From: Nipponacmea schrenckii
Lineage: Eukaryota; Mollusca; Gastropoda; Lottiidae
Assembly: GCA_030562195.1 (NCBI GenBank)
Contig: JAUJPP010000011.1
Coordinates: 6,944,001 to 7,008,000 of the forward strand
DNA: 64,000 nt
Direction: 5' to 3'
The notes under the pieces were generated by a model that saw only the letters and a program-made list of their open reading frames with translations, searched no databases and had not been told where the DNA came from. A program made the position numbers and the translations under genes. The stretch's first letter is position 1, and each line of letters starts with the position of its first letter. Below are positions 22,068 to 34,860 of this stretch, one piece after another.

Positions 22068-24130
22068 CTGAAACATACAAAATAAACTCAAGATATATTA
22101 AAATTATACGGTATTAAAGGGAGAGGTTTTCTAAATTTGTTGCGTATCGGGGCCATGGTTAGTAACAATTTGCAAGATTTCAGTTTTCAGTCAGACGTCT
22201 GTAGTTCCTGGAATTCATCTAAACATTGTTTGGATGACATCACTAATTGCGAAGTCCTTATTTGATGCAGGTATGTTACCATTGGTAAAGTCATTTAGCA
22301 ATTAGTTTTAGTGGAATTACAGGAACCACTGACATCTTCTCGAAAAATTGGAATGGTGCTAATTGATGCCAAACGTGTCTTGATATACTTAAATTTAGCA
22401 AACGTTTTTACAATCCTATAAAAATTTGTTTGAAAAGACAGAACAAGAAAATCTTGAATGACTTCTCGATTTACAGACTAAGTAAAATGGTTCATCAACA
22501 GTAAAGGATAACATGGTTCATCAACACAACCAACCCCATCCCTTCCCCCCATCCTAAAAAAATATTTAAAACTTAATTGTGTGGAATTGGAATTAGAAAA
22601 CAAGCATTGAAAAGAAAACTGTTGAGCGAAAGAGGAAATGAAGCTGAGCTAAAGAAGCCAAAAAGCCAATAGTTCTATTATATAAAGAAAACCACATGTG
22701 TTATTCTACTCTTCAGTTCTTTCTGTATTTAAATCAACACGCATGTATTATGCTATCAGAGAAGCTCGTGGAGACATCTTTATATCGACAGTTAATAAAC
22801 TTGGCTCTATCATTTAACAGAATAAAATCGCTATAATGAGGTAAAATATTGTTTTTATCTTTCGTTGGAACATTGAACTGTTGATAATAATTGTTTGTAG
22901 TTGACCGAATTGACAATACTAAGCTTTTTAATTATTAAATTTACACCACAGGCGATGGAAGGCTGTGATCATTATCAAACACGACCCAGAATAAACAACA
23001 TGTCGTGAAATAATGAAGGGTTTGCGAGATGAAAACACCCATCTTCACAACGTCCAGCTTTTACTGCGTCTTCATGGGTAATCGTACCAGAATAGACTAA
23101 AGCTAATGTTCCGGCAGAATTTCTCTTATTGTACTCTACAAGCCGTGCAGAAGAGGGAGGCGTAATACTCCATCGCATGGTGTTGCGTATGGTTGCCAAT
23201 ATGAATAGCGGTGATAAATTTGAAACTCAACTGTCATGAAACTGATTTGTGAGTTGCGTATAGAAGTCATGGCCACTTAAAGTTTTCGCAACCATATGCA
23301 ACTGGTAATCACTATGGTGACAGCTCCCGATTACACCCTTACCAAACTGTTTTTAAATCCTAGCTTCTTTGTCGAGAACTTGTATCGACTCATCATATGG
23401 CGTATAATCCAATAATCAAATCACTGCATTTATAAACACCCCGTGATACAAGGATATTAGATGTAGCAGTCAAGGAATGAGATGCTTGTCGTAATATCTT
23501 GACATTGTGAAGATGGACAACACCGAACTGTAGGTTATAATGGTTGTTTAAAGCTGTAGTTTTGTTTTTAAATCGCTAGTTGTCGTCACGAACAATCTTG
23601 GTATTAATCTATTCAAACACGCAATATTCTTTAAAACATAGTCCTTATACGATACAACATGAGATAATTAGCATATTAAAGCCTCTCGTACTTTTATTTT
23701 TATTTCATAGTGATTACTTGGTGTAGGGTTTATTTTATATCTCTCGGTAAACATCATAAGTCACTACTTAAGGATCAATTAGATTTAAGATATTCTTGAA
23801 GCTAAACAACAGCAAACTGAACTTTACCACCAAGAACTTAATGCATAAACATCTCCATATTATTACCTAGTTAGAACAGGGTATCGTTCCACAAGACACG
23901 AAGTAACGACTGTTGTAAGTTTACGATTAAGACACGAAGTAACGACTGTTGTAAGTTTACGATTAAGACACGAAGTTACGACTGTCGTAAGTTAACGATT
24001 TAGAAACGAAATTACGACTGTCGTAAGTTTACGATTAAAACCACACTTACGATTTTTGTGGAACGATATCAAGGTCCATACTTTGTCAAAAATTTACGTT
24101 GGTGGCTTCCAATTACCTAGATGGTATGTT
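22068..24130. other. 5' side of the Sushi gene: no supported exon
   Basis: AT-rich. It holds a 36-bp array (23890-24050) and a frame on the minus strand at 22975-23199 (see findings). No signal peptide or second Sushi domain could be placed. Confidence 0.5.
23893..24050. repeat. 36-bp tandem repeat, about 4 copies
   Basis: The unit is gacacgaagtaacgactgtt followed by gtaagtttacgattaa; copies diverge towards the right. Confidence 0.92.
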
Positions 24131-24144
24131 AAAAACAACATGAG

Positions 24145-24312
24145 ATTGTTTGTGCACGTTGGAGATCCCTCGACAGTAAGAAAGAATATAGCCTTATGCC
24201 ACAGATTTTCCCTCATTACACACTGCAGGGCACTGTTCTTCTTTATTAGCCCAGGGGGTGCAGAAGTAAAACAAGATAAATATGAAGTAAAACTCCACTC
24301 CTTTCATTTTCT
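24145..24312 (+). mobile_element. SINE copy, 5'-truncated
   Basis: gtgcacgttggagatccctc, cttatgccacag, cactgcagggcactgttctt and gtgcagaagtaaaac match the body and tail of the copy at 46456. The overlapping reading frame is not a gene. Confidence 0.75.
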
Positions 24313-26280
24313 GAGCGATATGCGACTTCAAAATAGATCAGTAAGTTTCATTGTATAACAGAAGGATTTATCCTTAATACCTTTTCTAGATTAAAATACA
24401 TACAATAATATTGACAGGACAATAGTATATATATTTATAATAGTCATATTGTTCACATCAGACAAAAACAACTTCAGAAATAGCATGATTATATTACTTT
24501 AGAAAAGAGAACTATCGCCTACGAATGATATATGATACCGAACTCTGCTAAATTGATTTTACAAATTAAAAAGATATCGAGTTTTGCGTCACGCTTTCAT
24601 GTGAAAGTACACACGGAGAACGTCATAATTTCTGGATAGGGTTTAGCTTACACTAACTTCAATTTCCAACCGCCAGAAGTTGCAAAGCCCATATAGCAGG
24701 ATTTTACTTTCGGGATTATTTGCGTCCTTTCAGTCGATTATTCGTTTGTCTAGGTACGCTGATTTGTTAAACTTATAATATCTGTACTCGATTAGCAGCT
24801 TTTATCGTTAAATATATCAACGTGCTACTATACGTACCTGCAGACAAACTTTAAATGTTAAAATAGGAGCAGCAATTTAAAACAATTTAGATTCCTGACT
24901 ATCCACTTCCGTCCAGTTTACACCACTTTGGCTTCAGAACTTTCAAAGAAAATTAACTAAAATTCTAAAGACTTAAAGGGGGATTCGGTTTTTTGTTATA
25001 GATCAAAAACGTCTTTGTATCTGAATGTATTTTAGACGAATTGTATATTGAGATATTATGTATTTTCGATTTTTTTCCCCAATGAATTGCCCCATGGGCT
25101 GAATGTGAGACAGGACCATGTCCTTGTGTATTGGGCCTAATTCTGACCGATGTAAAATAAAGAGTTTATTATTATTATTATTATTATTATTATTTATTAT
25201 TTGAAAGTTTGAACTAAAAAGATCCACCGTTAAATTTTAAACGGTCAAAACTATTTCAAAAGTGTTAAACAAAACAAGTGTGCAGATTTCGATTAAGGTT
25301 GTTGTTAACCTTTTTTGTAGGGTAAAGTCTTTTTTCTGAAGGCTACATGTAATAATATTGAGCTATTATAGAGCCAAGCACCAAAACTAGGTCCAACATA
25401 TTCAGTAACAATTCGTACGTTCTATTTTTTTATTAACCCTTTTATAGCAAATACAATTTGGTCAAGTAGATACATGGATGTAAATAGTATAATATAGAAA
25501 TATCTTCAGATATAATTTACAATGGAAATTGTACTTTCTGCCCCTTTAAAGTAAGAAGTTGATTTTAATATCCGACTGACAGGAATATGAAAGATCTCTC
25601 TTTTGGCGTGAGCTACCATATAAGAACTAAAAAGCCGGATGCCGGATGGAGACGTCAAGTTTAAAAACGACTGTAAAGAAGTCATTTAATTATACGGTTT
25701 TTATACTACAGTAATATCCGGAAGAAAAGACAAGAACATGACAAGCAAATCATCTCCCTGACAAAAACTCTAGAAACCAAACGGAAATGGGTGGAAACGT
25801 CAAGTTAAACAAGATGATGGTTTTTAATATCAGTAACCTTGGTAATGGTTTATACATAAAAAAAAATTCAGTTTCATTAGCATCTTCGGTCAGAACCATC
25901 TTATTGTTAAAACAGAAAGACAATTTGGATAAACATCTCGTGATTTAGAAATTGGTATTTTGAAGACCTGACCTCTCTGTATTTTCTATATTCTACCACA
26001 AAAAAAAGATTCCAAATGTCCCAAGAGGCGGTAGGCATTATAATGGTCGATGTGTGTATATAAGGTCTATTAGATGAAAAGAAGAAAATAATGAGCTATA
26101 ATTGACCTCCCCACGTTTCCGGTCCAGCTGATAGATGGAGAGGAACCATCGGAAATTGAGTTGGTGGGAGGCTAGGTAGTTACCTCCATAACCAGATTCA
26201 TATTTCTAATGATGTTTTAGAATGATGATAGGGTTCGGAAGTACATGTCCCACGAAGCAGGTAAAAGATAGCTTGCAAGA
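24313..26280. other. Intergenic, no gene seen
   Basis: AT-rich, without coding signal. Contains the element end at 25078-25192. Confidence 0.6.
25078..25192 (-). mobile_element. 3' end of a dispersed element with an (ATT)n tail
   Basis: gccccatgggctgaatgtga, gacaggaccatgtccttgtg, ggcctaattctgaccgatgt and aaaataaagagttt, then ATT repeats. Its reverse complement is the unit of the array at 26298-26772. Confidence 0.7.
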
Positions 26281-26297
26281 CAAGGTAATATACGCCC

Positions 26298-26772
26298 GAT
26301 ACACAAGGACATTCAGCTCATGGATACAAACATCGACTCTTTATTTAACAGGGGTCAGAATTAGGTTCAATCACAAGGACATGGTCCTGTCTCATTCAGC
26401 TAGGACAACATAGACTCTTTATTTACATGGGTCAGAATTAATCAATATACAAGGACATGCCTGTCTATTCAGCATAAGACAAACATAGACTCTTTATTTT
26501 ACATGGGTTAGAATTAGGTCCAATACACAAGGACATGGTCCTGTCTAACATTCAGTCTATGGGGACTAACATAGAACTCTTTATTTTACATGGGTCAGAA
26601 TTAGGTCCAATATACAAGAACATGGTCCTGTCTAACATTCAGCCCATAGAGACAAACATAACTCTTTATTTTAATGGGTCAGAATTAGGTCCAATAAACA
26701 AGAACATGTCCCTGTCTAACATTCAGTCTAGAGAGACAAACAAACTCTTTATATTACGTGGGTCAGATTAAT
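26298..26772. repeat. About 80-bp tandem repeat, 6 copies, made from a dispersed-element end
   Basis: Units read actctttattttacatgggt, cagaattaggtccaatacac, aaggacatggtcctgtctaa and cattcagtctatgg. This matches the reverse complement of 25078-25165 base for base apart from scattered changes. Confidence 0.92.
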
Positions 26773-27131
26773 TATGCTTATTTCTTTTTCTTCCAACTGT
26801 AATCTCGATTTCATCTCAAATGTCTGAGTTCATCACGTACCCTTTATTGCGTGGGTGAGAACGCTGATTAACCTATTTTAATTAATTACGCTCATTAAGG
26901 TTGTTTATGAATTAAGACACTGTAACCCTGTAGCAACTTGGACCTGAAATTAATTATGACGACCATGCTTAATTAGTGTTGCTTGAATTGTCGTGGCATT
27001 ACCATGAATCATTCTATCATGAGAATGCGCCACAAAATTGTCACGGAGGTTCACAGCACTGTGCGTTTAAACGCTATGAGCCTAGCATTGGAAGAAGTGG
27101 ACAATGTTTCTCTCATAGAGACAATGTTAGA

Positions 27132-27312
27132 AAATAAATGAAATGAATGGAGTTTTACGTCCTACTTTTCTTCGCTCTATGGGCTAATGAAGACTGGCAA
27201 CGAAATGCAGTGTGCATTGAGGGAAATTTTGCCCTTCTCTTTTTGCGATTTCCAACTGTTGAGGGATCTTTAACGTGCATAGCCTGTAGCACATGGGGCC
27301 TATGTTTATTGT
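27132..27312 (-). mobile_element. SINE copy, 5'-truncated
   Basis: aaatgaatggagttttacgt, gggctaatgaagactggcaa, gagggatctttaacgtgcat and agcctgtagcacatggggcc are the reverse complement of the SINE body and tail. Confidence 0.8.
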
Positions 27313-28729
27313 GAGACAATGTTAGAGTTAATAGTTTTGTCCTGTTTACCCCATCATACAGATCTTCACAGTAAGTTGAAAACAAAAATACTGGTGATAA
27401 TTTCTTAGTATGGTGTTTTTCTTATTAACCAACCAAATTTGTTGATTTAATGCTTTTTGTGATTTTTGGAAAATGGTCCCTATTGACCATTGAGACATTG
27501 TAATCAATTTAATTGTCACGTATCTTATTTAATTTGTTACGAATAAGTTGATCTAAGTTCAATAATGACCGTGACAAAAGGACCAAGGGTGAGTTAAATT
27601 CTACAGACACAGGGCAACTCTACTTGCTGTAAAATCACATGAAGTGAGCATTATTTAATCATGTAATGACGTCACACCAGTCTAAAACTTGCCCCCTCGA
27701 TGAAAAATAAAAGTTTTCCTGGCACGATGCCCGTACCAATATGTTAGATAATGGCCCGCCAATATCAAAGGTTGACGTCACAACTGTATTTTTGAAGATG
27801 ATAAAGTCAGCTAATATGGATCACGAATGAACCAGAATAACAAACTCTACAATGTCAAGCTATCACGAACTTAGTTCTATACCTTGTCTGTAACAACCTC
27901 TTTTCTTGAATCACGAAGTTGTTCAAAACACTCGTTTAATTGGATTGTTGGCGACTAAAAGCCTAAATACAATAAGCCATAGTCTTTCTGTCCAAGGCAA
28001 TGATTGACAGTATTCAGTTAATTAACTCCAAATTAAATGTATTCTGTTATACAAGAATAGTGGTTATTGTAGTCAAGGTATAAGACGAAGTTTGAAAAAG
28101 TTTAACATTGTAAAGATGTATAAGATGAAGTTCGTAATAGCTTGATATTGTGAAGCTGTTTAAGATAAGGTTGACACAGAATCAAGAACAACCAACAGCT
28201 CGGATAACCAATCACAAGCAAAATGGAAGCACGAACAAACTAGATCCACCGTTTAGCTAACAACTTCCTGTTTAAGCTCTACTTTGACTCTATCCATCTC
28301 TGGTTTATTTCTGTTTGTTGTAAATCTGTAATACACCCCAACGGTTGTACCTGTAGGTTTAGTAAGTTATTCTATATTCATATATTAATACTTCTTACTG
28401 GCTTTATCGAAAATAACTGGAAACTGATTACCCCTAAGGTGTATATAGTAATACAATAATTGACAAGATGATAGAACTCAGGTCAGATACTCGTGGCAAT
28501 TTCTCAAAGTGGACATGGTCAAAGAAAATTATTTCTTTTAATTTGTCTAGTCACTTCGGGGTTATGTTGTTCTAATTGGGGTCCTAAAGGGGAAACTACG
28601 TTGATATGTCTTTCATGCCACTTGTGTACATGGTTTTTCGTCCAGTTTTAAAGCGTCCAGAGACATTTCAGATTGTCCCTTATGGTAGGGAACTCTTCAC
28701 GAACGAAAGTGGATTGTTCACCCACCAAC

Positions 28730-28770
<41 letters not shown>

Positions 28771-31700
28771 TTTTCACCCTACTGGTAGGGAACTCTTTAC
28801 AAACGAGTAATTATTGAATAATTGCCTCTGATCCGAGTGTCGGATGGTTGGTCATTATAATAGATTTGGTTGTAATGACTTGCGAGAAATATGATATTCG
28901 GGGATAATTTACTGTTTACACAGAAAAAAATCCCCCGGGCGATAATTTGAGGCATATAATATTGATAAGTTGTATAGACAAATTATACTAATTGGAAACA
29001 AACTAGACAATGGTCTAGAAACATTCCTAGCAGATTTAGCACATTGGAGAGAATGTTATTGTGGTCACTATTGAATCTCTGTGGTTATTTCGCCTCACAT
29101 ATCTCGATTTCAGTTCACTCAAAATATTAGCGTATATCAAATGGCAAATATGAACTTTAATGCAAATGTCACTTTTTTCCAATGGGAACAGATAGGACTT
29201 TATGCAGTATATACTGCACAATATTGCATTTAGCTTCATCTTACGAAATTGCCTTAAAATTTCGTTTTACATTGTATTCAACATAATGTTTCATAATATT
29301 GATCTTATTAAATTTTTTCCACTGTTTTTTTCTTAAAAATTTATTTTGATTTTTATCCAAAGATAAAAGTATCCTTATATAATCCACAAAAAACTTAATA
29401 ATTATCCATAAATGCAATTGATTATTGAAAAAACGCTTCATAAATTAATTCTTATTTCTTAGTTTTGTATGTTTTCCAAATTCTTAGGGACTCTTGTAAC
29501 TTAATGACACCAGGTAATTTCACTGATGAATAGGTACTCATATATACCATCTAAGGAACTAAAATTTTATGTCCATTCTAAGACTCAGTATCACTTAAAA
29601 GTAAACAGAATCCCAATTTGCGAATATTTAATTATTAACACACATTTTAATTATTCAAATTGAGAACTTAATATTTTAACTTCCTTTTCCCGTGCTTTCG
29701 TAAATTTGTCATAAGTAAGAAGTTGCAACGTTTACTCCCAATAATACACGACTTCTTCGTCTTTTGGTAGATATAATGTTCGCTACGGCGAGAGAAAATT
29801 CCATACCACAGATGTTAAGTGAGTGGTGTTGCTACAAAACTTGAGGTTTAGTGCCACATAATCGTTATCGTAAGCACGTTAGGAATCAATGATAAGGAAT
29901 TTGAATCCTAAGCTGTGAGGGGACAATCATTTCCCCCACACCAATGCAATGACATATTTTTGACATTTTTAGTGTAGCCTTTATTCCACTGGAAGCACAT
30001 TGATCTCTCTCTATCATAACCTCTATGATAAAAGAGCAGATTAAGGGGAGATGATCAGATTTCTCTTGTTCTTTGTTATTTTCGTCTCAGTTAATGTCAC
30101 CGACAGTTTATAGAACACTAACCCGATCGGCCGACAATTTTACGACTAATTTAAGATTATATAAAGAACAGTGAGTCGGTGCCATTTACATATAGATTTC
30201 ATGTCACATATCTACGATTTACTTGGTACAAACTCATTTGTTAACTCCGGAAAAGGTCAGACTGAAATCCAGTAGTTTTAAGTCTGTGAAAGAAACAATT
30301 TGGAACTCTATCTTCAGTAAACGGCAGAGTTCCTGACAAAAGTTTATAATTTGTGCGCTGCATATTACAATAATTGATTTAACAGTGCTTCCATTATTTC
30401 AATACATGTATATTATTTTTACTACCACTTTCGCCCTAATAACTGGAGACCAATTTAAAGGAGGTTTGGGAAAATAAAAATGACTAAGGTCATAAAGAGA
30501 CCCACTCCGTTGATTTCATGAATTTCATTTATTAGCGGTATAAGGATGAGGTATTTCTTTTTGTGATAAATGTGGTCATTACAAATATTATCATAGAGTT
30601 ATCTCATTACTTCTATATATAACTGCCGAGGGCTTCATAATACAGCACAGGCAGCTCTAAATTTGACGCGTGTATCAAATATGATTGACATCTGATTCAT
30701 ATTGACTTTTAACCATAACCAATGTGAGGGACGAACATGATAAACTCGGTCTTAGAATAATTCAGAGGACTCAAGTCAAGCTTAAATAAAAGTTACACCT
30801 TAACGTATCGAACATAACCAATCACAAATATCATTGGCAACTAAATCCAGCGATAATTCAGATTCTCGCCGTTGCCATTAGATGATATAAATATCAGATC
30901 CATAAGCTCACTTACTCTACAAGATCAGTCTTTAATCTGCTTAAACTGAATGAACCGTCATATCTAAGTCTCTTTCCCACATTAAAAATGTAATTCAGTG
31001 TCTACCAAAACAACACAATGAGCATTCTTTCATATTCGCCTACGGAGATCTATAAATTCCTTTGTTGTCGGCTCGTCATTTAAAATGTCTACTTTATGAC
31101 GCGATGAACCCAATTCCGGTTGTATTTGTTAGTGAAATGCCAAGGTCTTTTGAAAAGTTGAACATGTTGTGAAAGTCGGTGACAGTTCCACAAGCAACAT
31201 GACGTTCTTGACTGATAAATAAAATAATAAAAAGTCTAGAGAAAGACAAATCATTAGTCTGGTTTAAGTTTTTAACGATGTATTAATTCCAGTGAACAGA
31301 AGACTTGTTATTAGTTTAACATCTATTTTCTTTTACATCCAGTTTCTAAAAGAAGACGTGCGTGTTCGATTGATCAAAGAAGAATTCTTACTTTTCCTCA
31401 AAATATCCAACAATGCAAATGAAACTTTCACATCTGACAATCATTCATAATTATTCCATAATCAAAAGTGGTACATGATACTAACATGTTATTGTATATA
31501 TTATTACAATTCGGGCAGTGGCGGGTCTAAACATCACCCCCTAGATGACAAATTATCTGAGGTTAACAGAATTTCTCACCCAGTTATCAGAGTTTCGCAA
31601 ACTCTTCGTGAGAAACTCTGTTATTGTTTTGATAGAATATTTTCACTCTTTCTAAAACACATAATACTACCTTTTCAGAGGTCCAATATTATTCAATTAA

Positions 31701-32511
31701 ATTCCCAGAATGTGGATTACCAACCGTTTTCCACCGATTTTTGATGAGATTTTCGTCTTATGGATTAAAAAACAAAGTAATAAAGGGCTGCGGCGATTAT
31801 CTGAATTGTGAACTATGTGGGTTTTTTCTAGAAAGGGGAAGACGATCAGACCAGCTCATGATCTTTCAACTGTTGGTCCATTCAGATGCCAACATTTGCT
31901 CTTAAATTCAGTTTCTTCTAGACCTCGTTATGACGACCAACAATTCAATTCAAACCTTTTAATCTACTTTTTTTTCTTCCCCTCCGGACTATCTGATAGA
32001 TGGTCTGGTACCTAGATTAAAACTAACCTAATCAAACTGGAAATAGATTCTTCAAATTCCTACCCACTGTGCTTTAGTTCTTTAGATTCCCAGTCGTGGA
32101 CCATTTAATCTTTCGTACCGGATGTTTCCAACAAAGACGTATCCGAAACCAGATGTAGTTTTATTTTATAAACTTTAAATGAACCTAAGTGAAGTCATGA
32201 TAAATTATTTGAGTGGCAAATTAGAAATTTGCCACTCTTTGTTTTCATAAGACTTTATTTTTTTCGGGAAGCTCCCTAGCCCAACTCGAAAATGGTATAG
32301 ACTTTTGGTTTGAAAAATACGATAAGATACGTACTGGAATAGAAAATGAATATATAAAACTAAAATTTTTACGCATCAGTAGTTAGTAATTGCATAATAA
32401 TAATTGAATAATTGCATAACGTTCTTGCTAATTATCCGATCGCTTTGAAAATTACAGAATATAGAGAAGTCGCCTATAGAAATAAAACCGCATCATAAAT
32501 TTTTTTTTACC

Positions 32512-32664
32512 ACTTCCGGTTCTTGCGTGAGAACTTCCGGTTTTTTAGAACCGCGTTGGGTCAGCCAGCTTCCGGTGTATGTAAGAAATCAGTACAAAAG
32601 CTATACATATATACTATCAGGCATAATTAGAACCCTTTTAGAATAAAAAATCCAAACCGGAAGT
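32512..32664. promoter_or_regulatory. Cluster of four ETS-type CCGGAAG sites
   Basis: acttccggt at 32512-32520 and 32533-32541, agcttccggtg at 32568-32578, and accggaagt on the plus strand at 32656-32664. ETS factors bind this core. No gene start is visible beside it, so function is uncertain, and the same core also occurs singly elsewhere in the window. Confidence 0.25.
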
Positions 32665-32839
32665 GATACTTTATGTGTCATCACAGAACGGTAAAATTCA
32701 GCAAAATCTTAATTAATAAGTCCGCTAATTTTTATCCGATTTGTCCGATTTTGGTGTTTTTCGAAACCTTGTTACTTTATCTAAAACTTGTTGGGAACAA
32801 TTTAAATGTTTTTAATGCACGATTGAATTTTTTTGAAAA

Positions 32840-33240
32840 TTCAAAAGGCCAAATACAATGACCTTGACCTTCAATGACCCTGAATTTTTTAAGTAGGATG
32901 TTCTTGACCTAAGCTATCCACACATATGCCTATTATGATCGACAACAATTATATCAAATGACCTTGACCTTCAATGACCCTGAATTTTTACAAGTAGAAT
33001 GTTCTTGACCTTTGCTATCCACACATAGGCCTATAATGGTCGACAACATTTTTTTTGTACCCGTTTTAGTTTTAAAAAAATTCAAAAGGCTATATCAAGT
33101 GACATTGACCTTCAATAAACTTAATAATTTTCAAGTAAAATGTACTTGACCTAAGCTGTCCATACATATGCTTATAATGGTTGTTAAAAAGTTTGTTTTG
33201 AGTGTTTAAAAAAGGCTATATGATGTGACCTTGTACCAAG
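32840..33240. repeat. Degenerate 100-140-bp tandem repeat carrying tgaccttgacct
   Basis: Three to four copies share ttcaaaaggc, tgaccttgacct (32859-32870, 32959-32970; tgacattgacct at 33100-33111), cttcaatgaccctgaa, tgttcttgacct and atccacacata. Each main copy includes a tandem nuclear-receptor-like half-site. Confidence 0.8.
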
Positions 33241-33379
33241 TGGTCCCATAGGGGTTGTTTGCCACTCTCAGTACTGTTCACAGTTCTAGTTTTCTATTTA
33301 CATCTGATTAAATATCTTTGTTGAACTTAAATTGCAAATCTTCGTGAATATAGATTCGGCTATACGGAAATTTTCGCAC

Positions 33380-33705
33380 TTGTATTGAGCACTATTATAA
33401 CAGTGGTATTTCTATTCCTCTCTATTATTGATGTATTGAGCACTTTTTTAACAGTGGTATTTCTATATCGCTCTACAATTGATATATTGAGCACTTTTTT
33501 AACAGTGGTATTTCTATATTGCTCTTCAATGATCTATTGAGCACTATTTTAACAGTAGTATTTCTATATCGCTCTATAATTGATGTATTGGGCACTATTT
33601 TAACAGTGGTATTTCTATATCGCTCTACAATTGATGTATTGAGCACTAATTTAACAGTGGTATTTCTATATCGATCTACAATTGATCTATTGAGCACTAT
33701 TTTAA
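33380..33705. repeat. 51-bp tandem repeat, left block (about 6 copies)
   Basis: The unit has ttgatgtattgagcactatt, ttaacagtggtatttctata and tcgctctacaa. Both strands stay open in one frame because the period is a multiple of three; these are not genes. It is one array with 34198-34855, split by an insertion. Confidence 0.95.
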
Positions 33706-34197
33706 AGGGGCCCAGGCTTGATTTTTAGGGGTCGTTTTGGGCCTTTGTTACATTTAAACAGTCCTCAGAAATATTCAAGCTCTGAGAAAATCGCAAAATA
33801 CCTTGAAATTTGCCTCAAACAAAAAATTTCACTTTTCATTTTTTTTTCCGAGCTGTACGCGGCTGGTCTCCAGTCAGTCTGAAAATTGTGTGTCCTGTTG
33901 ACAAAGTCTACAATTGAAAAATGCGTTGTGGTCTGTTTATATAGATGACCGCTATTGCACGACGGGAAGGATAACTCTTTGATTATCAAGACGAACCGTT
34001 TTCCAATATGGCGGGAGGTTCGTAATTTCTTAAGTCATTATGATTTTTCAAACACGGATAATTATGGATACACATGCATTTGAAGGCTCAAATTTCAAAG
34101 GTAAGCTCTGTAGACTATTTCTGATTAGCTAACCAAAAGATTTCATGTGTTTGAGGCTGTCGGATGATTGTCCGAAACAAATAAAGCCTGGGCCCCT
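33706..34197. mobile_element. 492-bp MITE with 14-bp terminal inverted repeats and TTAA on both sides
   Basis: The left end aggggcccaggctt (33706-33719) and right end aagcctgggcccct (34184-34197) are perfect inverted repeats. TTAA flanks both ends (33702-33705 and 34198-34201). Uninterrupted array units carry a single TTAA at the same place (cactattttaacagt), so the duplication is clear. TTAA duplication is typical of piggyBac-type elements. There is no transposase frame, so it is non-autonomous. Confidence 0.88.
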
Positions 34198-34860
34198 TTA
34201 ACAGTAGTATTTCTATATCGCTCTACAATTGATGTATTGAGCACTAATTTAACAGTGGTATTTCTATATCGCTCTACAATTGATGTATTGAGCACTAATT
34301 TAACAGTGGTATTTCTATATCGCTCTACAATTGATGTATTGAACACTAATTTAACAGTAGTATTTCTATATCCCTCTACAATTGATGTATTTAGCAATTT
34401 TAACAGTAGTATTTCTATATCCCTCTACAATTGATGTATTGAACACTAATTTAACAGTAGTATTTCTATATCGCTCTACAGTTGATGTATTGAACACTAA
34501 TTTAACAGTAGTATTTCTATATCGCTCTACAATCGATGTATTTAGCAATTTTAACAGTAGTATTTCTATATTGCTCTTCAATTGATGCATTGAGCACTAT
34601 TTTAACAGTGGTATTTCTATATCACTCTACAATTGATGTATTGAACACTAATTTAACAGTGGTATTTCTATATCGCTCTACTATTGATGTATTGAGCACT
34701 ATTTTAACAGTAGTATTTCTATATCCCTCTACAATTGATGTATTGAACACTAATTTAACAGTAGTATTTCTATATCGCTCTACAGTTGATGTATTGGGCA
34801 CTATTTTAACAGTGGTATTTCTATATTGATATATTCAGCACTATTCTAACAGTGGTAACT
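34198..34860. repeat. 51-bp tandem repeat, right block (about 13 copies)
   Basis: Continuation of the array at 33380-33705 after the MITE. Some copies read tttagcaattttaacagtag and are shorter. Reading frames on either strand are repeat artefacts. Confidence 0.95.

Larger units (their letters stand above)
26773..33240. other. Intergenic, no gene seen
   Basis: AT-rich sequence with one SINE copy (27132-27312), a degenerate duplicated block around 28675-28810 (tagggaactctt), and two regulatory-looking repeat clusters at its right end. No reading frame has splice or family support. Confidence 0.55.

Noticed and set aside
33473..34829. Overlapping frames on both strands with IVERYRNTTVK and VFLYRSTIDV
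   Set aside because: The 51-bp array lacks stops in one frame on each strand, so the frames are artefacts of repetition.
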